A stretch of DNA of 64,000 nucleotides from positions 1,166,982-1,230,981 of the forward strand of contig NW_023998455.1 of NCBI RefSeq assembly GCF_014805625.2. The letters run 5' to 3'. Below, one piece after another: positions 44,650 to 57,760 of this stretch. The notes under the pieces are model-generated. The model saw nothing but the letters and a program-made list of their open reading frames with translations, searched no databases and was not told the origin of the DNA. The position numbers were made by a program, and so were the translations under genes. The stretch comes from Glossina fuscipes (Eukaryota > Arthropoda > Insecta > Diptera > Glossinidae). Position 1 is the first letter of the stretch. Every line of letters begins with the position of its first letter.

Positions 44650-46040
44650 TTCATTTTGTAAGAAAAAAAAAATTTTCTACGGTGGAGGAAAGAAAATTTA
44701 TTGAAAATATTGTCCATAGTTAGCAACACATTTTTTCTATCGTGCTGATAGAATATGATTTCCGTTCCGCAAAGACATTTATCTTTTTGAAACGTAACCA
44801 CAAGAGCCTATTTCTGGAGTACCGTCATAAAAATGGAAGTGCTGCTCAGAGATACAGTAAGTGAGCAGTGTTTGGCATCAGTTGTTTTTGGTAAAGTTCC
44901 ACAGTGACGGTTTACTTTGGCTGGAACGGCTTCTAATACACTTCATTCAAAAACGCAGCGCGGTATATATTCGATTTTAATGATTATTTGTTCTTTGAAT
45001 ATCGTAAGGCGTTCACTGTTTATCTCTTGTTACAACTGAGTAGCGTTATTTTTCAAATTAAACAGAAAACGTCCCGCTTGTCATATTTGCAATTTTCTTC
45101 TCTATTCTCTGTTACGTGCACTTCAACTATGTAACTTATACAGTGGCTTAAATTTCAGAAATTAACATAAGCAAAAATCATCGTCTGATAATAGGTACGA
45201 GACAAAGTGATGGTCACCTACCTGGTCTTTGGAAAAAATAATAAAAACCAATTTTGAATACTTGAAAATCTAAAGCAACGATAGAAACAACAAAGCTTTA
45301 ATTAAGTAATTTAAGCAACCAAGTAGCCAAAGTTTATTCTTCTCCGAATTTCTTAAACACCCAACATAGGCTAAGTGAAATATTTATGAACCGTTACAAA
45401 TTTGTAAACGAAAAAATGTTGTTCTTTCTTAAAATATTCTCTCCTTTAAATTGAATTCATTTCTTCAAAGGCTCTCTAATTCCAATTCATTTGCTTGCGA
45501 AAGTAACTTTCATCAACGGCACTTATGTAAGCAAGTATTGCTATTATTTCTTAATTTGAAGAAAAACACCTAATATTCGGAATTTTTTTCTCTTAAACCC
45601 ATTAATGTAAGCAGATTTATTTTTTCCATTAGAATAATATCTATGTGATCACTTTCGAATAGGAGTTTATTTTTTCTTCCTCATATTTCTATGCAATTGA
45701 TCAAAATAGCTTCAATAAGATTCCATTCTGGTATTGTTTCCTGCCGTAAAAAGAGAAAATGATGGCAGCAATCTTTGTTAACTACTCAAGAGTCGAACAA
45801 GTTGAGTTCACTTTAAAATTATTCTTTTTCCGAAACTAAGGGTCTTTTCAGCTTTGCAAACGCAGCTCATCGATCCTTGCGAAGACTTCTTATTTTTTTC
45901 GAAGAAATTCGAAAGTTTTACTCACAACGCATTTTGATCAGGTATAAGACACATAATATAAGGCTTTTTATGATTTTTTAGATTTAACCTAGTGATAGCC
46001 AGAAAGAAGTGGAGAAAGATACCATTATCCAGATTGGAAA
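44650..46040. other. No gene recognised
   Basis: AT-rich unique-looking sequence; no frame of note on either strand. Confidence 0.4.
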
Positions 46041-46420
46041 TTTTATATATAAAATGTCACTCAATAAACTCATAGGAGCAGGATGAAGAGTGTTTTTTGT
46101 CATTTCGTCATTCAAACGCCTCATTTAATGCTCACTTCGACCCTTCTCAAGTTAAGCAATGATGATTACACTACGACCATACCACAGGACAGATGCCATA
46201 ATCTTTCCAGTCAATTCTTTTAATGTGATCAACGCCTCAGGGTGTAAAGGAGTGAGAAAGGTGAAAGAGAAAAGGAGATGGTTGCGGTGGCAGCCTAGTG
46301 GGTGTGGACCCAATCGGCAAGGTTTATACTTTTACCGACTACCGAGTATTTACATAGCTGGAACCAAGTACAGTCTACCGCACAGACATTTCAAACCGCA
46401 AGCAGTGACTTGGTAGCCAG
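46040..46420 (+). repeat. Family C element
   Basis: Gtcactcaataaactcatag, then catttcgtcattcaaacgcc, then gtgggtgtggacccaatcgg, then tttaccgactaccgagt and ctaccgcacagacatttc. The 85-codon frame at 46159-46416 is a shadow. Confidence 0.6.
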
Positions 46421-46465
46421 GTTGAAACCTTTTTGTCAGACATTTGTTCACTTTAAAAAATCCCG

Positions 46466-46506
46466 ATAGAGAGAGGGAGAGAGAGAGAGAGAGAGAGGGA
46501 AGGAGA
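46466..46506 (+). repeat. (GA)n microsatellite
   Basis: About 18 GA units with GGGA interruptions. Confidence 0.9.
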
Positions 46507-48130
46507 GAAAATCTTAGCAATTTTCCTTCTGAACTAGTCCTCAATCATCATTTCATTTGCAAAATTGATTTCATTACTCATTAGCATACACACAGATTGC
46601 ATATGGCAGTGGAAAAGGCAAATGTTTAGTAAACTCTCTCTCTCATATCCTTTTTGATGACAACACTTTGTTTAATACTTTTTTAATTTTAAAAACTAAC
46701 GTTAATCCTCTCGGTTAACTTCTTTTTTTGGGTTTTCGCACGAATGAATTGATGGTATGAGTTAAAAAACTAAATGAATGTGTGTGTATTCATCGGGTAA
46801 AGGAATAAACTTCCAAATATGGTAGACTATAGTTTTTATTTTTATTCTTCTATGAGAATTCTGCACACTGCAAAAAGTTTTCAATTAAGCATTCATTCAT
46901 TCCTTTTTTCACTTTTACAATAGCAAACAAACATTCAGTGCTAGTAAGAAGAAATGATTTTATTTAAATTAAGGGAATCTTTGTTATCCACTATACATTT
47001 GCATGATTCCTCTATTGCCGTCACATACGCTATGCCCGTCGGACTAACGAATTTGAGTTAGCTGCGAGATATAAGCGACTATTAAAAGAAGCTTAGCGAC
47101 CGATGCTGTAAGATAAATATAATATATTTCCTTTTTTCTTTTTGAGGTTTTTTTTTACGATTTAAAGGATAGGAAGGAAACGTACACATATGCATATATA
47201 AGTGTATACATGCATATATATATATGTGTAGATGCATTAGGGTTTGTGAGCAAATGTAACTTTTACGGCATGCGAAAAAAACAATGTCTTTAGGCTGTCT
47301 ACACATTATAAAATAGTTATACGAAATACCTAAAGCGAATGCTGTACCAAAGATATAAAACAACATTTTCCCCTTTAAATTGAAAGAAATCTGCTCCTGC
47401 ATAATGTTCAACTATGAAAAAGTAGATCCGATGATGCTTTGGTGCAGGCGAGGATAAAGTCAAAGAATATCCTTAGCACTCTCATTTAGGAGAAGAGCTT
47501 TAATGCGTGGTAAATTATGAACAGTACGTGGGCCAATCTAAAAGCAAAAACCTCCGACGGCTTCATTTTTTGGGCGCACATTTCAAAACTCATCTTGGAG
47601 AAATAAGTTGCCCTTAACTTGAACGCTTGGAATCACAGGCATTGCTCCTCTGGATTCACGTATGTTTTTCAGTTGATAACTGATTGTCAGCGGGAGCAGT
47701 GTGAGCAGAGTGAGTCCTTTTGGATTCGATAGTCTACAACTGTTCCCTTCCCAAGCTTCTACGCTCATAACTCCCTCAGGTATCATTTGAAAAAGGTATA
47801 TATAGGTATCTAATGCAGATTCCACGAAGGAAAGGTCCCTTCATATTCTGTGCGATTAAGCGGCCATCTGCGGGATAAGAAGCCAGGTGTTTGACGAACA
47901 TTTTATAACGCCGACCAACGTATGCAGTTGCGAACCTAAAATTCATACGGATTTTAAAGCTGGAGAAGTTATGGTCACAAGCGAATACAATGGACTTTTT
48001 AGGTCGCAGTGCGGACTGTTCACCGCATTACAAAATGCAACTTGTTTCCTTAACATATGCCTATGCAAAATGAGTTTTTTTCGGCACGGAATTCATATTT
48101 TTACAAAAAGATAGAAAAAATGTTTAGCTG
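46506..48130. other. No gene recognised
   Basis: TA/TG/CATA microsatellite at about 47190-47230. The minus frame at 47082-47411 is driven partly by it. A GC-richer patch at 47560-48060 carries frames of 75-80 codons without recognised motifs. Confidence 0.4.
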
Positions 48131-48245
48131 CTCATGGACAATTCTTTGAATAAAGGTTTTTTTGTTTTTCCTTTACGTTCTTTTAAAATAAACGCTTTCT
48201 TTCATGGAAAAAAATCAATAAGGAGCTATTTGTTTTCGCCGGGCA

Positions 48246-48250
<5 letters not shown>

Positions 48251-48289
<39 letters not shown>
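48251..48289. repeat. (TA)n microsatellite
   Basis: About 19 TA units. Confidence 0.95.
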
Positions 48290-48290
<1 letters not shown>

Positions 48291-50045
48291 CGATATCTCT
48301 ATATATTACCACATGGTCATGTATATACATATATAAAAGTAATAGACATTGTTGTCCGCTATCGGGAACAATATAACAATACAAACATAGTGAGGTCATG
48401 TTATTTTAATTTTTGTTCCTTTTCTTTTTCTATTTAAGCACGAAATATTGCAATAAAAAATTTTCAAACGAAAAAAAACGCAAAAAAAAACAAAAGCAAA
48501 AACATGTAAATATTTGCAAATATGTCTACGTATGTATGTATGCACATTTATGTTCTGACTAGAAATAAAGATTTGACTATTATTTGACTTTTTTTTTTAT
48601 GGGTAGGACGATCCGTTGTCTGCCTCTATCTTTGAATTTTTGTAAAAAAAAAAAAACAAAAAAAAGTACATGAATAATGTCTTAAATTGTTGTTGTTCGA
48701 TGATGATGTCTTCATAAAAAGATGTAATAAACTATTTTTCTTTTTCTTTGCATACTTGTGTATATTAAACAAAATCCACCTTCCTTCCTTTTATATGAAG
48801 AATAGAAGACGACACACACTCTTTGCCGCGTCTATATCGTCGTCTTTCCATAAAGTTTTGCTTTGCTTTGCTTTTCTTTGCTCTGCACTGCTCGGCTGTT
48901 AAAAAATTTTTCTTTAATGATTTATTTAATGTTTGTTTGTTGCGGTTATAAAAGAAAGAAAAATGTCACATTTTTGTGTGTTCTTGTTGTTGTTGTCTTT
49001 TTTATTTATTTTTTTTTTTTTATTTTTAATATTTATAAATTTTGTAAATGTCATTTAAGCATAATGTACGTGATTGACTGTCTGACTGGGTGCTGTTGTT
49101 GTTGTTGCTACTGTTGTTATTGCTCTGTATAATAAACGGAAAATATGTTGTACAAAATTGTTGATATTGTTTTGATTTGATTTCATAAGAACACGCGATT
49201 ATGTTTACCGTTATTATCACAAGACACTTTTCCCTTCTTCTCCTTTCTTGTTTTTATATTTATTTTTTTTATTTCTGAGAGGTTTGGCGGGCCCGAGGAG
49301 ATGCGGTGGCAAGAATTGAATGAAAAATGAAAAGGAAAGAGTTCGAATCAAAATTTTCTTATTCTATACATAATTTCGTCTTGTCATGCATTTCGACTTT
49401 AAAAGTAATAAGTTAATAAACTTTTCAAGAAGTTGTTTTTTCCAATTTATTCGGTAATTTTTAATAAGCACGCTATCTTTTCAAAAACAAAAAAACATTA
49501 AAACTATTTTCTGGTACTTCAATAAGAGACCCATCGCATATAGTTTAAAAGCACGGATAACCGTGAAATTACATTAGTATAAGTAGTAATGTCACTCACT
49601 CGCTCACTCACTTACATTCGTTCTCTTTTTTCTCTCATACATAATTAACATAATTTTACATTATTTTTGTTTCTTTTCATTGCCGCTTTTTTTTTTTTTT
49701 TTGGTTTTAATTTCACTTTATTTTGTTTTTTTTTATTTTATTTTGGATCATAAAAAAAAAAAATTTTCTTAATTCATTTTCATTTTTAGTTGTTAGCTGT
49801 TTATTTATTATTTATATATTTTTTTTTTATTTTGTTTGAAATGTTCCATCATTTTTTCGTCGTTTGTTTTTTTTTTGTTATCAACCGCTATAACCGATAC
49901 GCACGCCGCACAATTTATAACTAAACTCTCTAGCATAACGTACACACTGGTACTGAACTCATAATTTGACCAACAGGCAAACATCTAACTACAACAACAA
50001 CAACAGCAATAACAGTTTACAATAAAATAAGCAATAGCGGAGCGC

Positions 50046-50055
50046 NNNNNNNNNN
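50046..50055. other. Assembly gap of ten N
   Basis: Unlike the gap at 35763 the flanks are not duplicates of each other. It sits beside a CAA-rich microsatellite, a likely cause of the break. Confidence 0.95.
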
Positions 50056-50090
50056 ATATATGGCAACAAAAACAAAACGAAAAAGAATAC

Positions 50091-50176
50091 TAACAACAGC
50101 AACAACAACAACAATAATAACAACAATAATAACAACAACAATAACAACAACAACGACGACGACAACAATAACGACA
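50091..50176 (+). repeat. (CAA/ATA/CGA)n trinucleotide block
   Basis: About 28 imperfect units. Poly-Thr and poly-Val/Leu frames over it on both strands are artefacts. Confidence 0.9.
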
Positions 50177-50699
50177 CCATCAACTACAGCAAAAGCAATC
50201 AAATCAGTATATATATTGTATACTAACAATAAACCCACATGTGGTTTAATATACAGTATCATGAAATGATAAACGCACAAACATATATACATATATACAT
50301 TCGTTATGTATTTATATTATACACACATACGTACATTAATGCTGATCATATGCTATGAAACGCCGAAAAGTGTGCTTCGTTATATATATATATATTTTTT
50401 TTTGTTTTTATTTTACACTTTTTTTTTCGGTTTTGGTTTTTTTTTTTTTTTTTTTAATATTAAATTATATATGATGAGACCTTAATAAAGAAGGTATTAT
50501 TTGCGTACTTTTTTACTTACACATGCATATAGATGCGCGATTGTGTTATTCAATATTCTTAATATTTTAATATCATGTGAGAGTTGTTGTCATTGTTATT
50601 GTTGCTTGAGTAGGGTATGAAAAAAAAAAACAAAAACAATATTCTTTAAATAATGAAGTGTAACTAACGTTAATTATGAATGCCTTTCCTTTTTACTTT

Positions 50700-51590
50700 A
50701 AACAGTTGATATCAGACAAAGAACGATGGAATTATGCTGAAATTTATTTATTTTTTTTTTTTTTTCATTTAAACTTTATATGTAAAGTAAGCTATGAAAT
50801 TTTCTTCAGACGATTGACCAGCCTGTCCGTCTGTCTGCAAGCTAGCAGTTATTGGAATTTATGGTAAACCAGACCTGATACCCCTAAAAAGATTTCCAGT
50901 TACACAGCTCTATAACTATAGCTATTGCAGGGGATTAATAATAGTTTTAAACAATAGAGCTGGCAACGTTGTCGATGTATATCTACTTTCTATAATAATT
51001 GATATGCTTGAATAAATTTTCGTAGTTCGTAATAGAAAAGAAAAGAGAAGAGAAACATTTATTAAAATCCCCCCCCTCCCCTCTCAATAATTACATAATT
51101 TAACTCGTTCTCTACATAAGAATTTACCATCTCTAACATCGGTATCTCCATACTAGTAACGTATTATAAGTAGCGATCTAAATTTGAGCTCCTAAAAAAG
51201 CTCACCGCAAAGACAAATAAAAACACAAGTAAGAACATTATAATCGGCCAAGATAGACTATTAAATACCCTGCATCGCATTGTCTAAAAATGCTCGTAGA
51301 TCAATTTTCATCACCACAATTAAAAACTTGAACCTGTCTGCCTTGCAAAGGATCGATTTTCACGAAAATCCTTCTTAGAGTAGGATCCAAATATTAAGCC
51401 GAGATGGATTGGTACAACTAATTTTTCATCTTCAAAATTAGACGTTTTTGTCATATAAACTTCAGTTTTAAAAGGCCCGCTTCAAAAAATTGCTCCAGCA
51501 GGTTCAAAGCTTTCATAGAGACTTAGATAGCCGAAATATGATTACTTAGCAATCTTTGTAGAGAAATTTTGAACATTGAAATTTTACTCC
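50700..51590. other. No gene recognised
   Basis: Contains gactattaaataccctgcat at about 51255, a relic of the family A 5' end, and a C-rich patch at 51068-51082. Confidence 0.4.
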
Positions 51591-51890
51591 ATATAACGGC
51601 TTTTCAAAATATGACATGAGCCGAAAAAATGGACCGAACCATTTAAATACCGTTTGATTCAAAGTATGTCATCAAAATATCTCGAAAATAATGATCTGCA
51701 GATTGAACACAGGAAACAAGGAGGCAGACAGACGGACAGACAAGTTTACATTGACGCAGAAAGCGTTTCTGAATCGATCAGTATAATAAAAGATGAGTAT
51801 AAGTCAAGTCCTTCTGGGTGTTGCATGTACATCCATCCGCACAAACTTAATGCGCCCTTGTGCCTCAAGTGGTATAGTGTATAAAACAAT
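51590..51890 (+). repeat. Family A element, near full length
   Basis: Atggaccgaaccatttaaat, then gtcatcaaaatatctcgaaa, then the core agacagacggacagacaa, then atcgatcagtataataaaag, tcaagtccttctgggtgttg, and cttaatgcgcccttgtgc. One of the best copies in the window. Confidence 0.8.
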
Positions 51891-52009
51891 AATTGAGCAT
51901 CGTAAAGCTCTGTGTTTTCTCTCTTCCTGATGTTTTTTAGAAATTTTTTTTCGAGAAATTTCTGCATATCTAAATTTTTACTGGAAGTAATTTCTAATTT
52001 CCGTCTCTT

Positions 52010-52200
52010 TTTCCATGTGAGCGTAGTAAATTTCATGAAAATACCTCGAAATCGGTGCATGCGGAGTGCATGCAAATATACATGAACAGACATCGGACAG
52101 ACGGACATGGCGTGTTAGTCATTTCCAAAAATTACTCTGAATAATACAAGATATTGCGTGCATACGCACTAACTTAGTGCAAATCTCTTACTATAAATAA
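52010..52200 (+). repeat. Family A element
   Basis: Aatttcatgaaaatacctcg, then catcggacagacggacatgg, then gaataatacaagatattg and actaacttagtgc. Confidence 0.7.
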
Positions 52201-52820
52201 TGTACAAAATGTTCAAGATGAAAAGAGCGAGAGAAATAAAAACTTTTCCAAACTATTTTTTTTTTTTTTACAAAATTTTCTTTAAAAGTTTTTTGATGGG
52301 AAAAGGTAAACGTCTGACAGCCAGGTAATTAAACTCTAGCAATGTACGTGGAAATGCTTTGAGGCTTGCGTGTAATATATATATAAACTAAATTTTCATT
52401 TAACAATTAAATCTTAGAGAAAGATATAAATTAATTACCGTAAAATGATTTAAAAAACAAAAAATTGTCCAAACTAATCATTAGAGCAGAAATTTTCAAC
52501 AAATAGATAAAAACTAAGTGTCAAAAAGGTTCACCGAGTTTGAGATCTGGAGATAAGCTGATCTATATACTTGTACTCAGGCAGAATGAACGAATGTAGT
52601 GTTTGCTTTAAAAGTTCAATGGCTTTAAAATAAACGCTCAAATCAAACTGTTTTGGAACGAAGTCAGTCCTAAGCAATTGCCTATGAAAAGTTTCATCAT
52701 TCGTAATAGATTGCAAATCAACTGTGCGTCATGTTGAAAGAGAATCACAAGAGCTGAGCAAGATAGTCGAAAGGGTAAACTAAGTAGCAGAGGGCAATAC
52801 AAACACGTAACGAATAAAAA
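52200..52820. other. No gene recognised
   Basis: AT-rich spacer with T13 at about 52257-52270. Confidence 0.4.
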
Positions 52821-52824
52821 CATC

Positions 52825-53060
52825 ATAGTGGCCCGTGGTCCATCATTAAATACCCTACATCACTTCGCTTAAGACATTTATTCATATAGCGAGTAAGGTG
52901 TTTTAAGGGAAGTGGTCGCAAAAGTGGTCACATACCAGCCAGCGTTCGTCGTAATGCCAAAATAGATCTCAATGCAAGAATTCATCGAAATATCTTAAAG
53001 CTACGGGCCGTAGAAAAGAGGATAGACAGACACACAACGGACATATGAACAATATATTTT
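52825..53060 (+). repeat. Family A element
   Basis: Opens with gtggcccgtggtccatcatt then aaataccctacatcacttcg, the family 5' end. It continues aattcatcgaaatatctta and a diverged core, gatagacagacacacaacgg. Confidence 0.7.
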
Positions 53061-53079
53061 TAATGTAACAACTTTTTTG

Positions 53080-53375
53080 AAATGCGGAGTTATATGGGCA
53101 CTAGCTTGGTCCGATTCAAGTCCTTTACAATACTGGTGAACTAATTCATATCAACGAAATGAGTTTTACCAAAATATCTCGTAAAATAAAACAGACATCA
53201 GCGGGCATACGGACGGACAGATAGACAGATTTAAATCTATTCAAAATATGTTTCTGAAGCGATAAGTACAAGAAAAGATGAGCTTATCGCAAGTCCCGTT
53301 GGGTATTGAAGACATACCAATAAACTTCATATAATTTTACCGCAAGTAGGATGAGATATAAGCAATATCTACGAT
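53080..53375 (+). repeat. Family A element
   Basis: Gcttggtccgattcaagtcc, then taccaaaatatctcgtaaa, then tacggacggacagatagaca, then gaagcgataagtacaagaaa and gcaagtcccgttgggtattg. Confidence 0.75.
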
Positions 53376-53379
53376 TCAT

Positions 53380-53740
53380 TCTGTCAAAATGTTTGTAACG
53401 CCCAGAAGGAAGCTTCATACACTTCAAAATGCATATATATTCTCTGACGAATCAAGCATCAAATTCTAAATCGATCTGAGCAAGTCCGTCCGTCCGTGTG
53501 TTGTAAATATTCTCCTGGTCGCAAAAATGAAGCTATTGTCTTCTAATTTGGCAAAACAATTCGAAGTTCTTGTACGCAGGTTGGTATTGAAAATGAGTCA
53601 AATCAGTCCAAGGACACGATTACAGTAAGGTGAGAATACCTTTACGTTTCAAAGAGAATAAAAAACTGATTTTTTGCTCATTACTTATAAACTACGGCAA
53701 AAAAATTCACAAAATTGTGAACGTATATTTTATGGGCGGC
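53380..53740 (+). repeat. Dispersed repeat family B, copy 2
   Basis: Cttcatacacttcaaaatgc, then gagcaagtccgtccgtccgt, then ctcctggtcgcaaaaatgaa, then acgcaggttggtattgaaaa and tgagtcaaatcagtccaagg. The (GTCC)n core is in the opposite sense to family A. Confidence 0.75.
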
Positions 53741-53749
53741 CGCTCCTAC

Positions 53750-53960
53750 TTAATGTTATAATGTAAACGTTCATATAACGCACAGAAACAAGCTTCAAAA
53801 ACCCCATGAACCCCATAAAGTATATGAATTCTTGGTCACTTTCAAGTTCTGCATGCACTTAAGCATGTTCATCCATTTATCTCTCCACCAAACCGGCTGC
53901 ACAAGTGTGTAGTAACTGTGAAAAATATTCTCCCGTTCGTAAATATGTTGATATCACCTA
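53750..53960 (+). repeat. Dispersed repeat family B, copy 3 (truncated)
   Basis: Agcttcaaaaaccccatga, then gtatatgaattcttggtca and cccgttcgtaaatatgttga. It ends before the ggtattgaaaatgg block. Confidence 0.55.
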
Positions 53961-54685
53961 TAAAAACTAGTCAAAGGATTCGCCCACAAGGCTCACATGC
54001 CTACATAAAAGAAATTGTGGACAACTTTGGTGTCCGGGATTTTCGCTTGTTTTGCTTTTGTTCTGAAAGTAGAAAAAATCAGCCACGCCTCTCCAATATT
54101 ATAGAGTATGAATATTTAGTTGTTTTCCTCTTTTCTTTTTTTGTTTTTAGGGATGTATTTCCCACAATATTTGTGTCTACATTCCGAGTAAAGAATTTTC
54201 TAAAAATACTTTTGTTTATTAATTTATTGTATAATAATAAAATTTTCATAAAACAGGTGGGCCTCTGCTTCAAAATTGATTGCATTATGTTTCGATCAAT
54301 CGGTTAGCAAATGATTTTCGCTAAATTTTTCATACTATTGTCGCTGAATTAGTTATTAATATAGGACGGGTGGTGGTGGTGGTTGCCTCTCTTAAGCAAT
54401 GGCTGCATTTTTCAGTCAAATTATGAAATTGAAAGATCCACTGATCGCATCACAACTTTTCGTGAAAAAAGTAAGAGAGAGAGCATCTCCTACAAAGCAA
54501 CATATTTTTTCAAATTTTCTTCTTTTTTTTTCTTTCCGCTATGCATGCAAATCTTGGCGAGTGTAAGAAGAAAATATGAAAAATGCTTAAAATCGATCTT
54601 ATTTGTATACTCTGTTGCCCACTCATCATAATGGAGAATTTTTACGCGAAATTTCTTTTTGATTGCATAAGTTATTGATCGCCTT

Positions 54686-54687
<2 letters not shown>
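53960..54687. other. No gene recognised
   Basis: The 129-codon frame 53918-54307 begins in the family B copy and continues into AT-rich DNA with F/I/K-rich composition; not convincing. (GGT)n at about 54368-54384. Confidence 0.4.

Positions 54688-54722
<35 letters not shown>
54688..54722 (+). repeat. Poly-T run (T35)
   Basis: Longest mononucleotide run in the window. Confidence 0.95.
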
Positions 54723-54728
<6 letters not shown>

Positions 54729-56600
54729 GTAAATGCCTGTAACGTTGCGTCTCAGTATGGGTGAACTTACCACTTCCGTTTCGGCAAAAATTGAACAAGA
54801 AATTTTATGTTTATTTGTTATTCTATTTTAAGTTCCGACATATTGGCGTCGTCAGATACAAAAACATGGGAGAGTAATAATTGCAGTCACTCAACAACTG
54901 ACGTAAACACAATTATAGAACACTGACATATCAAGGTCGAGAAAGATTATGAACTCAGTCAGTATTGCTTAACTTAATTATCAGATTAATAAAATGATGT
55001 GGGAGACGACCATGCGCGCATGTTCCCCTGAAAGACAATGATCAAAATTTTTTGGCAGCAAATCTTTGCGTTTGCGAAAGAATTTCTTCTATACCGATTT
55101 TCTTTAAGGAATCAAGGTGATTTTTCGCCTAAAAAAAAACGATAGGCGAAATTTTTTTTGGTTGCAAAGAAATATGCTTTCTACAAATTCTCTCCCTAGG
55201 AATTGATTTCTTCCGGTAAGCGGAGTAAAAACACAGGCATGCACTTCTTACCTCTCCTCGATTGCAACTTATTTAGCTATATGTCAGCAAGTCCTTGTTC
55301 TAGTCAACTAGATGACATACCCGATTAGTTGGCAACCAAACCGCCGGCACAAGTGATTCAATTTTGAACTGTTTTGAAAGTATCCCTGAAAGGGTTATGG
55401 CTATTTTCAAGGTTACGACTTAAAAAAAAGTTAAAAATGAAAAAATACTTTCTTAGCTCTTTACCAACTGTCACTGAAAGATGGACAGACTTGATTTAGT
55501 TAAAAGCAAGTAATAGACATATAAATAAATTCCTCCCGTTTTCTGATAAAAGTGAACTTTACTTAGAAAATACTTTTTACGAAAGTTGATAATCGAGGTA
55601 AGTACAGTCATTACCTATTGTCTTACGGTAGCTTATGGATGATGCCTTCGCGGTGGAAACATACCGATTTGAAAGCGCAAGAGTTATCAATCTGCTTTCG
55701 CATATCTTCATCTTCTGCGAACCGTTAGCTTACTAACTATGACTCCATCGATCCTAAATAAGCGGCAATCGGATGGATGCGGGTCTGGGGAACATAACGA
55801 GTGCGGTAAAATTTCCCAGGGCAAGCTTAAAATTATTTTCTTTGTTGTCTTTGCAGCAGACAGAGGACCGTATGCAAAAACAATCTCTAGTCAACCGATG
55901 AACGAAAAGGCATTACCAAAGAAACTTTCATCAAAGGAACCCTTTTCCTAGTTCAAAAGTTTTCAAACTTCCTATGGGAATCGCAAGACGGAGGTCTCCC
56001 GGGAGAAAGTGCTATACAAGTTGATTACGTGTGCAAAGATCAAAACCATTTTAACGCAAAAATTGGTAAGAGCTTCCGTCGCTTGATATCGCAATTACAA
56101 TCAATTGTGCCTCAGACCGATCGATATCCCCAAGATTTCGCCTTTATTCCCGAACTCTATAGCTATAATCTTTATGAATATTATTTTTGCCGATTTCGGC
56201 CTTTTAGAAACTAAAGTTCCGCTCAGTTATGATTGAGAGTAGATCCAAATTTCATCGATAGTTAGCACAGTGTCCAATAACTCAACACCTTAAACGTTAT
56301 GCTCATCAAAGATGATTGCGATTCATCAGCATTTTTTTTCTTTCCTTCACGTTGAAGCAAGCAACGTCAAGGAACCCAAGTAAAACGACCAACCGTTATT
56401 TGATTAAAATTTTCCTCCTCTAGTTAAGCTTTCAAGAACCACGTCTAAGTGGGTGGCCACATAAAAAAAAAAGAAGAAGAGAAGAACTCAACAATCCAGA
56501 TATTTCAACTTTGAAGGTGAATATATTCAAATGCTACTATTACTACTTCTTTCCTCCGTTCCTACCTCTCACTCTTCCCAAAGCACACTTGCAAGACATC
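54722..56600. other. No gene recognised
   Basis: Unique-looking sequence of more even composition at 55600-56250, with frames of 60-70 codons (55739-55951, 56029-56214) and no recognised motif. Confidence 0.35.
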
Positions 56601-56740
56601 CTTTGTGAACAGACAGATGAGGGTTGGGTATAAAAAAAGTGTATCTATCTCAAGTCCTTCTGTGTGTTTCATATATACCCAGAAACTTGACTTACCCTAC
56701 TGTACCATCAGTAGCGTAGTGTATAGTGAAAAAAATTTTT
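56600..56740 (+). repeat. Family A tail
   Basis: Gtgaacagacagatgaggg, then tctcaagtccttctgtgtg, then ccctactgtaccatcagtag and cgtagtgtatagtg. Confidence 0.6.
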
Positions 56741-57760
56741 AAGAAAAATATCCCATCCTCAACTCTTTCCACTTCTCTATCGACTATCGTACTTCATATT
56801 CCTATGTCGAGACTCGACTTCAAAATTATTAAATGTTTTTTTTTTTTCTTTGAAACATTAAATATGTTGTGTGCGTTTTTTTTTGAAAATTAATTATAGA
56901 ATCCGTGATAGGCAAGGAAAAGGCTAGGAGTGCAAAGGGTTAGAGTAATTAGTCCGCGGTGCACCTTTAAGGGTCCTGTATTGCTTACTCTCCCCTTCCT
57001 CCCTTCCTATCTTATATTTCTTTTTACAAGTGTGTGCGTGTGCAAAACTGTTGAAATATGACACAACTTTTATAAAGATTCTTGCGATCAGAGCAAAATT
57101 ACATGCAAAGAGTTAAGGTAATAATTTCTAGGTTTTTTTGCTGCGCATATTTTCCTTCTCTAGTGTTTCACGCCATACGCGTGCAAAAAAGTAAACTTGA
57201 CAAAAGTTCGTCATTCTTTTCTGCTCGCGTCATACGTGACATAATTGACTGAGATGTTCTTAGCTAATAGATACGCAAACGATTTGAAATGATATTCCGA
57301 TCTTAAGCCGGTATTATCGCATCGAATTTCCCAAAAGGTTTCATAACGTTTACGTGATATTTTCCGATCTTAAGATTCTTTCAAAAACTGATTAAACCTT
57401 TCAATCCGTGACGTCTGACGTCCGCATTTATTTAATCTATACGTTTATGATCTGCCCTCGGTGATTCAATCCAGCCAGAACTTTACGTACACTGACAATG
57501 TTATAAACTGTTTTCTTTCTTTTCCATGGAATCGCATTCTTATCAGCTTGAAATTGACTTAAATAGTTTGGTTACTTGATGCTCATTACCTTTCTTCCTT
57601 AAGGAGAAAGTCATTCAATAGTGAGTATTTCAGCGATTCACACAAGTTGGAAAACGTGTAAACTCGTTCATAGATTTATGGGTTCTATTCGACCAAAGCT
57701 TACGTTTCCATTTCCACATTGACCTTTCTTTAAGTAGAACTAAGCCGGAGTTAGTTTTTA
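56740..57760. other. No gene recognised
   Basis: The last 100 bases before 57760 may be a further eroded part of the LINE. Confidence 0.35.

Larger units (their letters stand above)
48130..50700. other. Large low-complexity island
   Basis: (TA)n at 48251-48289, GTT/GCT trinucleotides at about 48982-49000 and 49090-49125, many poly-T runs, and CAA/GAC repeats at 50091-50176. No family A, B or C copy lies inside, as in the other islands. Confidence 0.5.

Noticed and set aside
53918..54307. 129-codon plus frame
   Set aside because: Begins in a family B repeat and runs into F/I/K-rich AT sequence.
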